From positions 70,800 through 134,799 of the forward strand of contig JAFEAO010000001.1 in NCBI GenBank assembly GCA_018266375.1: 64,000 nt of DNA, in the 5' to 3' direction. This document shows, in pieces, positions 8,165-17,938 of the stretch (position 1 is its first letter; each line of letters starts with the position of its first letter). Below the pieces are notes generated by a model that was not told the origin of the DNA, ran no database searches, and was given only the letters and a program-made list of their open reading frames with translations. The position numbers were made by a program, and so were the translations under genes. Origin of the DNA: Bdellovibrionales bacterium. GTDB taxonomy: Bacteria > Bdellovibrionota > UBA1018 > CAIMNF01.

Positions 8165-9688
8165 GTGCAACTGGAAGAGTTTTTGCGGAATTCGCGTTAT
8201 TTTTCGCTCGGTCATCTACCAACGGAAGGGTTTCATCTGGACACCCGGAACTTATCGGACTTGGTGGAACTCGATCTGCCCCGCGCGATCCGCACCGTGC
8301 AACAAATCGACGAGACCGCGATGCGCGCAGTGGTGCACCAGACTCCACTTCTGAACGAGTTGAGTGATGCGATCGCGGCCACATTTGCGCGCGGGCGGCG
8401 CGTTTATTTGTCGGGTTGCGGAGCGACGGGGCGACTTGCCCTCGCGCTCGAAGCCACTTGGAAAGCAACGCATGCGCGCGATGTTGCGCGCGCCGATGCC
8501 GTGCAAGGCCTGATGGCCGGCGGAGATTTTGCGTTGGTAAAATCGGTCGAAAACTTCGAAGATTTCCCGGAATACGGAGAGCGGCATTTGTTTGATCTCG
8601 GATTCCGCGAAGGCGATTTGCTGATCGCGATCACCGAAGGCGGCGAAACGCCGTATGTGATCGGTACCGTGCACGCGGCGCTGAAGAGATCGCACGTGCA
8701 GCCTTGGTTTGTGTTTTGTAATCCTACCGAGATCTTGCGTCAGACGGTGGATCGCTCTCGCGAAGTGATTGATCATCCGCGGGTTCGCCCGCTTTGCTTG
8801 AACACGGGCCCGATGGCCTTGTCCGGCAGTACGCGGCTTCAAGCCGCCACCGCGCAGATGCTTGCAGTCGGAGCGGCGCTCTTTGATCAAATCAACGACA
8901 TCGAATATTTTATCGACGCTTACTCGAAGCTTCCGGTCTCGGAGTTCCTCCCCCGCCTCGTCGAGTGGGAAAGCGACATCTACCGCCGCGAAGAATACGT
9001 TTTATACCAAACGTCGACCTACCCGATCGCGGTTTTGACCGACACGACCGAGCGCTCGCCGACCTTTAGCCTTACTCCGTTTGAAAAGCGCGGTGAGGAT
9101 CGCCCGCAATATTCGTGGTGCTACCTCTCGATCCCGGCGGCGTCGAATGCCCGAGATTCGTGGCGCATGATTTTGCATCGGGATCCGATCGGGATCGAAT
9201 GGCCCGAGCTCGATGGCCGATTGAGCCGCGAGTCCATTCTGGAGTTTGATTTCGGGCGTGAGATTGCCGAGGCGCGAGCTAAAAAGCTCCCTAAGGCTCA
9301 GCATGGGCTCACGATCGATTCGCGGACGGATACGCAGGAGCTTGAATTCCATGGGATCGGCGCCGACAGCCGGCTTACGGTAAAGCTTAAATCGGAGCTC
9401 ATCTTAAATCCGCTATGGAACCAACTCTTGGTGAAGATGGTTTTGAACATCCACTCGCTCATGGTGATGGGTAAAATGCAGCGCTATGAGGGGAACGTGA
9501 TGACTTGGGTGAGGCCGAGTAACGGTAAACTCATCGACCGGACGGCGCGCTACCTCGAGTTTTTGATAAAAAAAAGAGGGCTCCGCGAAGTGTCTCGCGA
9601 AGCCCTGATCGAAAGTATATTTTTAGTACAGTCTCGGATCGATCCGGATGAAGCAGTGATTCTGCAAATCCTGAAAGATCTGAGTTAA
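8165..9688 (+). CDS. MurQ/glucokinase-regulator-like double-SIS sugar-phosphate-binding protein
   Basis: 507 residues from the GTG at 8165; there is no in-frame ATG before codon 53, so a TTG at 8183 is the alternative. The N-terminus (TRNLSDLVELDLPRAI) and a SGCGATGRLAL phosphate-binding loop resemble N-acetylmuramate-6-phosphate etherase MurQ. MurQ is about 300 residues with one SIS domain, whereas this protein continues into a second half with VLTDTTERSPTF and NIHSLMVMG segments as in eukaryotic glucokinase regulatory protein, i.e. two SIS domains. A role in muramic-acid recycling is plausible, as etherase or as sugar-phosphate sensor. The divergent peptide-binding protein would fit cell-wall recycling. 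Confidence 0.7.
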   Translation: MQLEEFLRNSRYFSLGHLPTEGFHLDTRNLSDLVELDLPRAIRTVQQIDETAMRAVVHQTPLLNELSDAIAATFARGRRVYLSGCGATGRLALALEATWKATHARDVARADAVQGLMAGGDFALVKSVENFEDFPEYGERHLFDLGFREGDLLIAITEGGETPYVIGTVHAALKRSHVQPWFVFCNPTEILRQTVDRSREVIDHPRVRPLCLNTGPMALSGSTRLQAATAQMLAVGAALFDQINDIEYFIDAYSKLPVSEFLPRLVEWESDIYRREEYVLYQTSTYPIAVLTDTTERSPTFSLTPFEKRGEDRPQYSWCYLSIPAASNARDSWRMILHRDPIGIEWPELDGRLSRESILEFDFGREIAEARAKKLPKAQHGLTIDSRTDTQELEFHGIGADSRLTVKLKSELILNPLWNQLLVKMVLNIHSLMVMGKMQRYEGNVMTWVRPSNGKLIDRTARYLEFLIKKRGLREVSREALIESIFLVQSRIDPDEAVILQILKDLS

Positions 9689-9690
9689 GA

Positions 9691-10653
9691 TTAACGACGA
9701 CCGCAACCCTCGAACTGATTCAAGTAGTTGTTTTTAACCGCTGGAGCAGTCGCGAGCTCGAGAATCTTCTCGTCACTCAAACCTTGGATTGCTTGCCATA
9801 AGCGCATCGCTTGAAGGTTACAAGATTGGTAAGAGTCGGTTGACGCTTTCTTGATGTTTTTAGCCATGTGCTTCAGCATCTTTTGCATTTGTTGCGCCCA
9901 AGTCGCGCCACCCACGTTAAGAGCGCAAGTTTCAACGTCTTGAACCGCGTTGTCTTTGAAAACTTGCAATTCAGACTCAACCACTTCGTGGTTTACTGAA
10001 GTAAAGTTAGCAGCTGCTGCTGTTGACAAACCTTCCTGCGAAGAAGTGTTCAAAGTCGCGCATGTTTCGTTAATTTTCGCGATATCGAGGGTGTTTGGAA
10101 GACCCGCTTTTTCGAGACGGTAGAAATCGCGAGCAACAGTCGTATTTTGTTTTTTCAACAAGTTGATCGCCTGGATCTTTTGTTGAGTGCTTGCGGTAAG
10201 TGCCGTTTGGCCTGAAGTCGAAGTTTGGCCAATACGTTTGATCGCTGCGACTTGTTCAAGAGTATTCTTGTCTAAAGTTGCGTTAATGTCCGCGCGGAAC
10301 GGAGACTCCGCGATGAACTTGAGAGACATTTCTTTAGTCAAAGGAACTTTCTCGTTGTCCAAGAGAGCTTTAAAGTTACTCAAATTGAGGGTGCCTGCCG
10401 CCCAACCGAGGGCGCGTTCAGTGGTTCCCAAGAGAGCCAGAGCTGCATCGGTTTTGCCAGCAAGAGCGAGCTTCTCGACCGCGGCAACCATGATTTCCTG
10501 ACCCGGACCGATAGTCGCAACCATACGGTCAGCGAAAAGATCGATTTCAGATATGCCCTCGAGACCGCTTTTTTTGGTCTGTGGCGCAGTAGAACACGCT
10601 GATATGATCAGCGCAAGGGTCATAAGAGAACTGAATGTGAGCGTTTTATTCAT
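9691..10653 (-). CDS. lipoprotein of unknown function, helical
   Basis: 320 residues starting with a signal peptide and lipobox (LALIISAC, Cys20). The start ATG at 10651-10653 has a strong AAGGAAG Shine-Dalgarno upstream; the longer frame (to 10707) would run into the promoter. The rest is Ala/Lys/Gln-rich and predicted mostly helical, with no family recognised. It has its own promoter and a terminal CGRR tail. Its stop lies two bases from the stop of the converging MurQ/GCKR-like gene. Confidence 0.75.
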   Translation of the reverse strand: MNKTLTFSSLMTLALIISACSTAPQTKKSGLEGISEIDLFADRMVATIGPGQEIMVAAVEKLALAGKTDAALALLGTTERALGWAAGTLNLSNFKALLDNEKVPLTKEMSLKFIAESPFRADINATLDKNTLEQVAAIKRIGQTSTSGQTALTASTQQKIQAINLLKKQNTTVARDFYRLEKAGLPNTLDIAKINETCATLNTSSQEGLSTAAAANFTSVNHEVVESELQVFKDNAVQDVETCALNVGGATWAQQMQKMLKHMAKNIKKASTDSYQSCNLQAMRLWQAIQGLSDEKILELATAPAVKNNYLNQFEGCGRR

Positions 10654-10678
10654 ATATACTTCCTTCGTTAGGGTTGTG

Positions 10679-10707
10679 ATTTTACTACATTGGAGCGTAA
10701 CGTTCAA
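10679..10707 (-). promoter_or_regulatory. sigma70-type promoter for the lipoprotein gene
   Basis: On the minus strand TTGAAC (10702-10707), a 17-base spacer and TAAAAT (10679-10684) lie 25 bases upstream of the start codon. The match to the consensus is good for both boxes. Confidence 0.6.
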
Positions 10708-10713
10708 TTATTT

Positions 10714-10734
10714 TTTACATAAATTTAATGTAAA
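10714..10734. promoter_or_regulatory. AT-rich inverted repeat upstream of the lipoprotein promoter
   Basis: TTTACAT (10714-10720) and ATGTAAA (10728-10734) are perfect 7-bp arms around a 7-base centre, placed just upstream of the -35 box at 10702-10707. This is a plausible activator site or UP-like element. It is also just past the stop of the giant gene, but no U-run follows on that strand, so a terminator is less likely. Confidence 0.35.
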
Positions 10735-10758
10735 TTTCAAAAAGTTAAGCAACTTGGA

Positions 10759-13700
10759 TTATTGCTGGATGCCGACCTCCTTCAAATTCAAGTTGGAGAT
10801 TTTATGCTTAATGTCCTGAACTTCGCCGACTTTAACAAATTTGAACTTCGGTGATCCTTGAGCGTTCAAATCAACCACGAGGACGTCACGATCGTTCGTG
10901 ACGACCGATTTCAGGAGTTTTTCAATCGAGTCGACCGAACCATTCAACGGAATCCGTTTAGAGTCCACAAGAAGGGGCTTTCCATCCGCCATGACCACCT
11001 CACCGTTCATGGTTACCGGAACGTAGCGAGCTTTTGGATTCTTGAGCATTTCTTCCGTCGGAAGAGCCTTTTTGTAGACTAAGATCTCTTTTCCGCCGTC
11101 GACGAAGATCGGCTTGCCGCGGAACATGACCGGCACCATTTGACCTTCGCGCTGAGAGAGGTAAATAGCGGTCAGCTCGTCCTCGGTCAAACCTTTGAAA
11201 CCTGGGAGTTCCAGGAGTTTCATCTGTTTTTCACCGGTCAAATCCATGCCGGCGAGAATGTTTTTCATGTTCTCGTCATAGAGCGCCTTTTTAGCCGGAT
11301 CACTGAGTACCTCATTTGCTTCATTGATCATTTTGAACTTTTCTTCCGCTACCAAGTTGCCTGGATTTTTGTCCGGATGGAACTCGGTAGAGAGCTTACG
11401 GAAAGCCTTTTTGATCTCGTCGGCAGTCGCGTTCAAAGGTAAGCCCAGCGTTCCGTAATAATCGGTAGGCAAATCGACCGCATTTGCAGCGGCGTTCTTG
11501 GATTTCTTCGCGATCGCTGCAAGCTCTTGGTTCAAACCATCGTAATCGCGGTAAACCCGCTTGAATTTAGCGATATCGATATCCGGATTAGACAAGCTGA
11601 AGCGCTTGTTCACGAACGCGCCCATCTGAGATTTCGAGCTACGGCGAATGAGCCACTCAAACATATCCTTATGGCGGGCAGCATCACCCGGATTGAAACT
11701 CGAGAACATTGACTCGAGTTTCACCGGGCCCTGCTGGGCCAGCACCGCATGTTCGTCGATAAGCGCTTGCCAGTAAGCTTTAATCGGCTCGAGTTCGGTC
11801 TTCTTGTAGACCGACATCAAGAGCTCCCAAGCTTCTTTTTCGCCGTAAGGACGGCCTTTCCACATTTTGCCTAGTGACTCGGCAAACGCCCGCGGATTGC
11901 CGTTGGTTTCCTGAACCACGGTTCCGAGGTCGCCGATAAAGTTCGTCGCACGCTCGGTCATCACCGCATCAGCGAACGGTGCAGACCGACCTACGTTTAC
12001 CGCACCACCAGCGAAACTTGAACTCGAAGATTCGCGCGCAGTACTGAAGATTTCGGAGAATTTATTGTAAGTCCAGAGCTTCACTTCCTCAAGAACGGTC
12101 TTGTTTGGATCTTTCGCCGCTTGAAGAGCGTCGTCGATACGGGTCATCTGAGCGTCGATCGCAGCAATGCGCTCATTTGCCTTCATCAAAAGATCGTCCG
12201 TCGATCTATAGAAGCTTTGCACCTGCTTCGCCATCAACTTGTTGCTTTCCTCGAAAGTCGCAACCGCTTCGTTCAAAGTGATCAAACCGCGGAACTTCCA
12301 GTAAGACGATGCTGTTTGAGAGATCCACTTACCTGTTGCGACGAGCGGATTGTTTGTTTTGAGAAGCTCGGCATAAGTCGGAACCTTGAAGCCTTTCGGT
12401 AAAATAGTGGTTTTAGTGACGACCTTGCCGCCGTTTTTCATTTCAGTAACAACTGTTTTTTCGTAGGTCACGTTTTTAGTGACGCCGTTATCGAGCTTAC
12501 GTGCGGCAGTAAACTCCTCGGTACGCACAAAACGGTCGCCTTCCCTCATATTGGAATAGCGGCTTCCACCTCTGGTGACTTTTCCGTTCATGCCCATTTC
12601 TTCGCCGGTCTGAAGGATCTTTTCCTCGATGATGGTGCCCTGGCGTCCAATCACTTCTTTAGTATAAGTACCAAGGGTTTTCTTCACGCTCCGGAGCATC
12701 GGACGGCCCACAAAGAGCATCTGCATTCCGGCTTGGATGTAGAAGTTAACGCGTTTTCCGTAAACCATGTCGGCGAATTGCATGATGTGTTCGCGGCTGG
12801 TCGCGACTTGAGTGTGAACGCCGACCATTGAATTTGCGACTTGGAGTTGATAAGTGAGCTGATTCGGCAAAGTGTAGAAGCCGTTGTATCCGATGAGCGC
12901 GATTTGCACGTTAAAGATTGCGATCGCCGCCTTACCGATCAACGTTTTAAACGTCATTTTTACCGCGAAGGTCGCGAAAGACATGAGGCCGCGGCCGGCG
13001 ACGAGCGCTGAAGAGGCGACTGCATCGAGTCCGACTGCGCTGAACAGGCTTGCCACGCCGAGGTTCCAGCCGATGCCGACCAGTGCGCCACCGATACCAC
13101 CGGTGAGCATCGCGATCATCACGATCATACTTGCCTTGAAGAACCAATCGGCAGCCTTGGTGATCCATTCTTCGGCTTTCTCGGAAAGCGGACGGTATTC
13201 TTTTTCTAGTTTGGTGTCATATTTGCCGTATTGAGGGTTGATTTGAGCGACGATTTGACGGAAATTACGTGAAGTATCGAACAAACGTCGCCAGAAGGTA
13301 TCGTCGTCGTCAAGCGGGCGCGCGTTGCAAGCTTCCATCAAAAGGTTGGTCTGATAGCGGGTTGCCGAGCGGATGGTATCAACCATGAGTGACTTCGCCT
13401 TGACTTCGTCGACTTTGGAAGCCGGATTGTAAGTCGCCGCGATCTTGTCGAGCAAGGTAGGAATATTTTCGATTTGAGTGTGCGGACGAGTCGTCAAGGA
13501 GGTCGGAAGGTTCTTGATACCTTTCCAGATACCCTTTTCGAAACCGAACACCGGGATCTCGGATTGTAAGCCCAGGATCGGGTGTTGGGATTTAGCGACG
13601 GTCACCCAAACATCGGCCAGGATGCGTTGGTCGAGAACCGAAGGAGCGATACGGGATGCGATCAACTCGTCCATTGTGTCACCGTCTTCGCTGTATAGTT

Positions 13701-16557
13701 CCTTGTCGGTCAGATCGGCGTCCATAATCTTTTCAAGCTCGATGAAAAACTTGGCGTGATACTTTTTCACGTTCTCACGAACCGGAGTTTGGCGAAGGAT
13801 AGAACGGGTCATACCCATCATCGACATCGCATCGATGTAAAGGTCGATCGCGATCGCGCGTTCGCGGTCGACGCTGTAATACACTTCCGGAGTCGGGCTT
13901 GGAGTCGGTGTGAAGCTTTTGAACGGTCCTGTTAATTTAGTTTTGTCTTGCTTGATCTTGACGCCTTCGAGGATCTGTTTGATCCGATCGCTATTAGCGG
14001 TACCGACAGCGTCTTTGATCTGATTGGAGAAGTTGTTCCACTCAGCGCCATCCATGTTTTTAAGGGCGATTGCCTTCAGTTGCATGCCGAAAAGATCCCA
14101 GTCTTCAGCCGATAACTGGGATTGGGACGCCTTATCCCGAATTTGCTTCACGAAATCGCTCATGCTCTTGTCGCCGAGTTTTTTAACTTTGGCATTTTTG
14201 TCCCGTCCGTTGACAGCATCTGAAATTTCGTTCGAAATTTTCGTCCAGTCGTCGCTGCTCATGTTTTTGACCATCGCTTGCTCGACGTCTTCGCGCTCAG
14301 GTTTAGTATCGAGCAACTCGCGAAAAGACATAAACGCCTGTGGGACGGTGATTTCAAGGGCTTGAGCGAGAATCTTGTTTTCTTTCGGATCGTTGAGAAA
14401 AAACTCAGCCGAGTTCAATTTCTTGGACAAAGTCAAAGTTGCATAAGTCTGGGTCAATGTACCGAAAAAATCTTTCACGCCTTTCATCACTGCCGTGTTC
14501 GACATGATTTTGCGTGCACGATCGCGAAGATCAGGGAACTCATCGTTGTTGGACCAGAATTCTAGCTTTTTGTAGAGATAAGCGCTGAGTTGGTCGGGGG
14601 TGAGCGGGCGGAGCGGATTCTTGATCTCGGCTTTTGCCGGCCAGAACGCGGCATACCCTTCCTTGCCCGCTTCGTGGATCATGGATTGGTAATTGTCGTC
14701 GTATTGAGAGATATCTTTTACGTATTTGCACTCTGGGCTAGTGGTATCGACCCGATAGCCGTATCTTGCGCCGAGAAAAACGACGCAGCCTTCTGTCGTC
14801 TCAAGGAGTTTCTTGATCGTGTTCTTGGTGTACTGGGCTATGGCGCCGTTTTGAGTCGTCTTCCAAGATTCCGCAAAAGTTTTGTCGAGACGGTCGGCTT
14901 TAAAGCCTTGGTCGATGGCTAAACTTTCTTTGGAATTGAGGTACGCGAGCGTCGCGGCTTTCACTTTAGCGCGCCACTCTACTTCTTTAGCCGTAGTAAG
15001 AACGCTCTCGACTGCTTGCTGTGCCCACTCGCGAAGGATCGCATAACGCTCTTCATCGGTGCCTTTTACGCCTGCAGTGAGATTGCGGGCATCGGTATCA
15101 CTGTCCAAAGCGGTTTGGTCAGCAGCATTCACGACAGGTTGTGGATTTGCGTTTGCAACGGGTGCTAGAGCCGCAGTTTTGTCGTTCTTTTTGGCGTCGG
15201 ATTTTTTGCTGCCGTCTGTCTCGGCGATGACTTGAGCGATCATCATTTCTTTGCGGAGCGCGAAAGCGGTCCAAGCAAAACGTTCGGCAACTTCGTTGAC
15301 ATCGTGCCAAGTATCCCCGATGTAAGCAGAAAGCTTCAATCCGGTGTCGGAACGTGAGGCCTCGGCTTCCCAAAGCTTTTCATAGCGGCTGTTGAGGTTT
15401 TTAAGATAGTTGATTCCGATGAAGCCGTCATTTTCTTTAGCGTCGCTCTCGAGATCGAGTTTATACGCGACGGTCATGCCGTCTTTGTCGTCGGCCTTTG
15501 CCTTCAGTGTGCTGTAGTAAGCGCTCAGAACGCCTTTTAGGTCGTCAGTACTCAGCAAGGGAGTTTGCACGGTGACATTATACAGACCGGCTTCGATCTT
15601 TTTGTTGAATTGATCGTAGTCGTCTTTCTTTTTCATCGAATCGTAGTAGCCGGTTTCCGGGACGATGACTTCGCCGGTTTGAAGGTTGCGTTTGGCGAGC
15701 GGTTCTTTGAACGAAATGAAGTTGGTGCCGCAACTCAAAAGATCCGGATCAGCGAGATTGGCTTCGGAACTCATGCGCTGAATCGCCCAGTGGTTGCCGA
15801 GACGTGAACGCGTGCCTAAGAGCGCGATGATTTTGCGATAGTTCTTTTCGCTGACGGTGTCTTGGATCGCTTTGAGCTCTTCTTTGTCCTTATCTTGCGG
15901 GGTCATGAAGACTTCAGCGAAAGTGTATCGGTTCAATAAGCCCTTGGCGTGGCGGACGTTATAGTTGAGGCTAGTCTCAACGTCGTTTCCGACCGAGTCT
16001 TTGAAAGCCTGATCACCGTTCAAGCGGATCACGGCGAGACCGGCATTGGCTTGGATCACAAGGTTGAAACTGTCGTAGGTGGTCACATCGTAGTTGTGCT
16101 CTTGACCCGCCACACGGTGGACGTTGCGCATGAAATTGAAATAAAGGCGCTTTTGCTGACTCAGGTAGCGTGCGACGTATTTTGAAAGCGAAGCCAGGCG
16201 ACTATCGTTTTGAGGGAGCAACTCACGGTTTTTTGATGCGGTTTCAACAGCAGCTTTTGCGTTCAAATACTCGGCTTCGAGCGATTTCAACTCAGAGGAA
16301 TTCAAATCGAAGGTGATGTCTTTATCGATGTTGCTTGGATTGAATAGGAGGTTCAAAGTCTCGGTTTTTGCAGCGTCTTTTTTCTCGCCGCCGAGACCGC
16401 GAAACGTATCGTTGACTTTCTTTTCGAACTTCACGAACACCGCTTCCAAAGGATCTTCTGGAGGGCTTCCCGCCAACACCACGGACGCTACCGCAACGAA
16501 TGCCAGCGCAAAGAAGTAAGAGCGTTTCCGATTAAGAAAAGCGAAAAGATTGATCAT
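10759..16557 (-). CDS. very large membrane-anchored protein with a C-terminal J-domain
   Basis: 1932 residues, no overall family recognised. The start at 16557 puts a basic-hydrophobic segment ([21 protein letters not shown]) at the N-terminus, a signal or anchor. Residues about 30-870 are helical and charged. A Pro/Thr/Ser linker (TPTPSPTPE) sits near 880. A cluster of hydrophobic segments lies at about 1135-1260. A helical region follows, then a complete J-domain at about 1696-1765 with DYYGTLGLP and the HPD motif (His1727-Pro-Asp1729), followed by about 165 residues. J-domains activate DnaK-type Hsp70 ATPases. If the J-domain faces the cytoplasm the protein must cross the membrane an even number of times in the right sense. 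Flanked by a foldback-element region upstream. Confidence 0.75.
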   Translation of the reverse strand: MINLFAFLNRKRSYFFALAFVAVASVVLAGSPPEDPLEAVFVKFEKKVNDTFRGLGGEKKDAAKTETLNLLFNPSNIDKDITFDLNSSELKSLEAEYLNAKAAVETASKNRELLPQNDSRLASLSKYVARYLSQQKRLYFNFMRNVHRVAGQEHNYDVTTYDSFNLVIQANAGLAVIRLNGDQAFKDSVGNDVETSLNYNVRHAKGLLNRYTFAEVFMTPQDKDKEELKAIQDTVSEKNYRKIIALLGTRSRLGNHWAIQRMSSEANLADPDLLSCGTNFISFKEPLAKRNLQTGEVIVPETGYYDSMKKKDDYDQFNKKIEAGLYNVTVQTPLLSTDDLKGVLSAYYSTLKAKADDKDGMTVAYKLDLESDAKENDGFIGINYLKNLNSRYEKLWEAEASRSDTGLKLSAYIGDTWHDVNEVAERFAWTAFALRKEMMIAQVIAETDGSKKSDAKKNDKTAALAPVANANPQPVVNAADQTALDSDTDARNLTAGVKGTDEERYAILREWAQQAVESVLTTAKEVEWRAKVKAATLAYLNSKESLAIDQGFKADRLDKTFAESWKTTQNGAIAQYTKNTIKKLLETTEGCVVFLGARYGYRVDTTSPECKYVKDISQYDDNYQSMIHEAGKEGYAAFWPAKAEIKNPLRPLTPDQLSAYLYKKLEFWSNNDEFPDLRDRARKIMSNTAVMKGVKDFFGTLTQTYATLTLSKKLNSAEFFLNDPKENKILAQALEITVPQAFMSFRELLDTKPEREDVEQAMVKNMSSDDWTKISNEISDAVNGRDKNAKVKKLGDKSMSDFVKQIRDKASQSQLSAEDWDLFGMQLKAIALKNMDGAEWNNFSNQIKDAVGTANSDRIKQILEGVKIKQDKTKLTGPFKSFTPTPSPTPEVYYSVDRERAIAIDLYIDAMSMMGMTRSILRQTPVRENVKKYHAKFFIELEKIMDADLTDKELYSEDGDTMDELIASRIAPSVLDQRILADVWVTVAKSQHPILGLQSEIPVFGFEKGIWKGIKNLPTSLTTRPHTQIENIPTLLDKIAATYNPASKVDEVKAKSLMVDTIRSATRYQTNLLMEACNARPLDDDDTFWRRLFDTSRNFRQIVAQINPQYGKYDTKLEKEYRPLSEKAEEWITKAADWFFKASMIVMIAMLTGGIGGALVGIGWNLGVASLFSAVGLDAVASSALVAGRGLMSFATFAVKMTFKTLIGKAAIAIFNVQIALIGYNGFYTLPNQLTYQLQVANSMVGVHTQVATSREHIMQFADMVYGKRVNFYIQAGMQMLFVGRPMLRSVKKTLGTYTKEVIGRQGTIIEEKILQTGEEMGMNGKVTRGGSRYSNMREGDRFVRTEEFTAARKLDNGVTKNVTYEKTVVTEMKNGGKVVTKTTILPKGFKVPTYAELLKTNNPLVATGKWISQTASSYWKFRGLITLNEAVATFEESNKLMAKQVQSFYRSTDDLLMKANERIAAIDAQMTRIDDALQAAKDPNKTVLEEVKLWTYNKFSEIFSTARESSSSSFAGGAVNVGRSAPFADAVMTERATNFIGDLGTVVQETNGNPRAFAESLGKMWKGRPYGEKEAWELLMSVYKKTELEPIKAYWQALIDEHAVLAQQGPVKLESMFSSFNPGDAARHKDMFEWLIRRSSKSQMGAFVNKRFSLSNPDIDIAKFKRVYRDYDGLNQELAAIAKKSKNAAANAVDLPTDYYGTLGLPLNATADEIKKAFRKLSTEFHPDKNPGNLVAEEKFKMINEANEVLSDPAKKALYDENMKNILAGMDLTGEKQMKLLELPGFKGLTEDELTAIYLSQREGQMVPVMFRGKPIFVDGGKEILVYKKALPTEEMLKNPKARYVPVTMNGEVVMADGKPLLVDSKRIPLNGSVDSIEKLLKSVVTNDRDVLVVDLNAQGSPKFKFVKVGEVQDIKHKISNLNLKEVGIQQ

Positions 16558-16733
16558 GGTAGGCTCTATAAAGCAAAGCATGTGCCATCACCCACCCTAT
16601 AAATGAATAATCATTACAGGTACATTCACTTAAGTTTGCAGGGGTGAGTGACTAAGATTTATACAGGTGTGACAAATTTATGGGCATCACACGCGGGTTA
16701 AACGATGATCATTGAGCGGGGAAAATAGCGAAT

Positions 16734-16857
16734 TTTTGTATCTTGGATTTATATTTTTATGTTTCCCCTCCCCAGCCATCCTGGCTTTTCTTCGTTTCGC
16801 CATCCATGGCTCCTCATAAGTCGGAGAAACATAAAAATATAAATCCGAGATACAAAA
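16734..16857 (+). repeat. foldback element 1: 31-bp inverted repeat around a 62-base core
   Basis: Left arm 16734-16764 and right arm 16827-16857 are complementary at 30 of 31 positions and are AT-rich. The 62-base core contains CTCCCC (16767-16772), CGCCATCCATGGC (16798-16810) and TCATAAGTCG (about 16814-16823). The same core features, in the same order, occur on the opposite strand in the second element. RNA or single-stranded DNA from it would form a long stable hairpin. Confidence 0.85.
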
Positions 16858-16933
16858 TGCACATACTTTCTCGACTCAGATTTCGAGCGCGACGATGAAA
16901 CTCTAGAGCGGACGACGTGAATGCTGCACTCGC

Positions 16934-17050
16934 ATTTCGGGTTGAGTAGAATAAGTCTTTCCCGACTATGAATCCGCCATGGATGGCGTTCCCAGAGAAG
17001 AGGACAGGAGGTCCGGGGAGCGGAAAGACTTATTCTACTCAACCCGAAAT
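16934..17050 (-). repeat. foldback element 2: perfect 29-bp inverted repeat around a 59-base core
   Basis: Left arm 16934-16962 and right arm 17022-17050 are perfectly complementary over 29 bp, but their sequence is unrelated to the arms of element 1. Read on the minus strand, the 59-base core has CTCCCC, CGCCATCCATGGC (complement of 16976-16988) and TCATAGTCG, matching the core of element 1. It begins five bases beyond the stop codon of the SH3/OMP gene, so it may also end that operon's transcript. Confidence 0.85.
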
Positions 17051-17055
17051 TCGAT

Positions 17056-17937
17056 CTACAGCTTCATCTCCAAGCCGAATGAAATCGTCACGCCCGAGTA
17101 ATCGATCGCGAATCCGCTCTTTCCGCCGAACCGAGTGGTCGATCCGAACTCACCGGTTTTGTGATAACGGTAGCCGAGTTCAAGCAATCCGCCGAGCGCG
17201 TCCGAGAAACTGTAAACACCTTGAAGCACGAGTGCCCCGGTCGGATCGAGTGATGAGTATTTTACTTCTTCGACGAGTGCAGCCGAAGTTTGAGTCACGG
17301 TCGTCGATGAAATCACCGCCATCCCGAGATAAGCGCCGAGGCCCGCGCGGATGCTTTGCCCTTTATAAGCGGTGTAATTGATCCCGGCTTGCACCGGAAT
17401 CGCGGTCGTTTTCAAGTCCTGAACCGTGCCGGTGCCAAGATCGCCCGAAGCGGATCCTGTGATATAACCCGTACGGATCGCCCAAAACATTTTCTCGCTC
17501 AAACGAAATTGCGCTTCGAGGTTAAACGCCTTCATGCTGTAACTGGTAACGCCGAAAACCGTGGCCATCCCGCCCAAGCTCGCGCTGTTCATGCCGTACG
17601 TGAGCTGAACGCGGGTATCTTCGGGACGGCTCCAGCCGCGTCGCGAAGGTGCCGAGCGCGAAGCGCCTTTATTGCTGACTAAAATATCGTTGCCGGAGAT
17701 CCAGCCGATTTGTCCGGAGCGGACGCGGGCTTTGTAAAACCCTTCGGTCGGCACGTTACTCACCGTGACTGACTCGTTCTTTGAAACCTTGGCGATAACC
17801 TTTGAACCCGCTTGCGGGTACTCATGCACTTCGGCCGTGTCGACGACGATCTTACCGACCTGCGCCGCCTGCGAGCTCATGACGAGCGCTGCGTTCACTA
17901 CAAAAAACCCCAGCACAAAACCAAAGATTTTTAACAT
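17056..17937 (-). CDS. SH3-domain protein with C-terminal outer-membrane beta-barrel
   Basis: 293 residues: a signal peptide (about 1-24), a bacterial SH3 domain (about 27-90, with VDTAEVHEYP and GWISGNDILV strands), a short Ser/Arg linker, then alternating amphipathic strands ending in a terminal VTISFGLEMKL strand typical of outer-membrane barrels. Bacterial SH3 domains often bind peptidoglycan, so this could tie the wall to the outer membrane (inference). The gene starts one base after the xseA stop and is the last of the ftsE operon. Foldback element 2 follows it. Confidence 0.75.
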   Translation of the reverse strand: MLKIFGFVLGFFVVNAALVMSSQAAQVGKIVVDTAEVHEYPQAGSKVIAKVSKNESVTVSNVPTEGFYKARVRSGQIGWISGNDILVSNKGASRSAPSRRGWSRPEDTRVQLTYGMNSASLGGMATVFGVTSYSMKAFNLEAQFRLSEKMFWAIRTGYITGSASGDLGTGTVQDLKTTAIPVQAGINYTAYKGQSIRAGLGAYLGMAVISSTTVTQTSAALVEEVKYSSLDPTGALVLQGVYSFSDALGGLLELGYRYHKTGEFGSTTRFGGKSGFAIDYSGVTISFGLEMKL

Positions 17938-17938
17938 G

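Larger units (their letters stand above)
16558..17055. other. 498-base gene-free region carrying two foldback elements
   Basis: The only stretch over 300 bases without a convincing gene. It holds the upstream region of the giant gene (16558-16733) and the two foldback elements at 16734-16857 and 16934-17050, separated by 76 bases. A minus-strand frame of about 97 codons spans the region, but its sequence is made of the inverted repeats and it is not believed to be coding. Confidence 0.7.

Noticed and set aside
16749..17042. 97-codon minus-strand frame spanning both foldback elements
   Set aside because: It is made of the inverted repeats themselves, has no ribosome-binding site and no protein-like pattern.
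16934..17050. Integron attC site
   Set aside because: GTTGAGT and ACTCAAC occur in the arms, but in the reverse order to an attC site (RYYYAAC...GTTRRRY), and there is no integrase or cassette array nearby.
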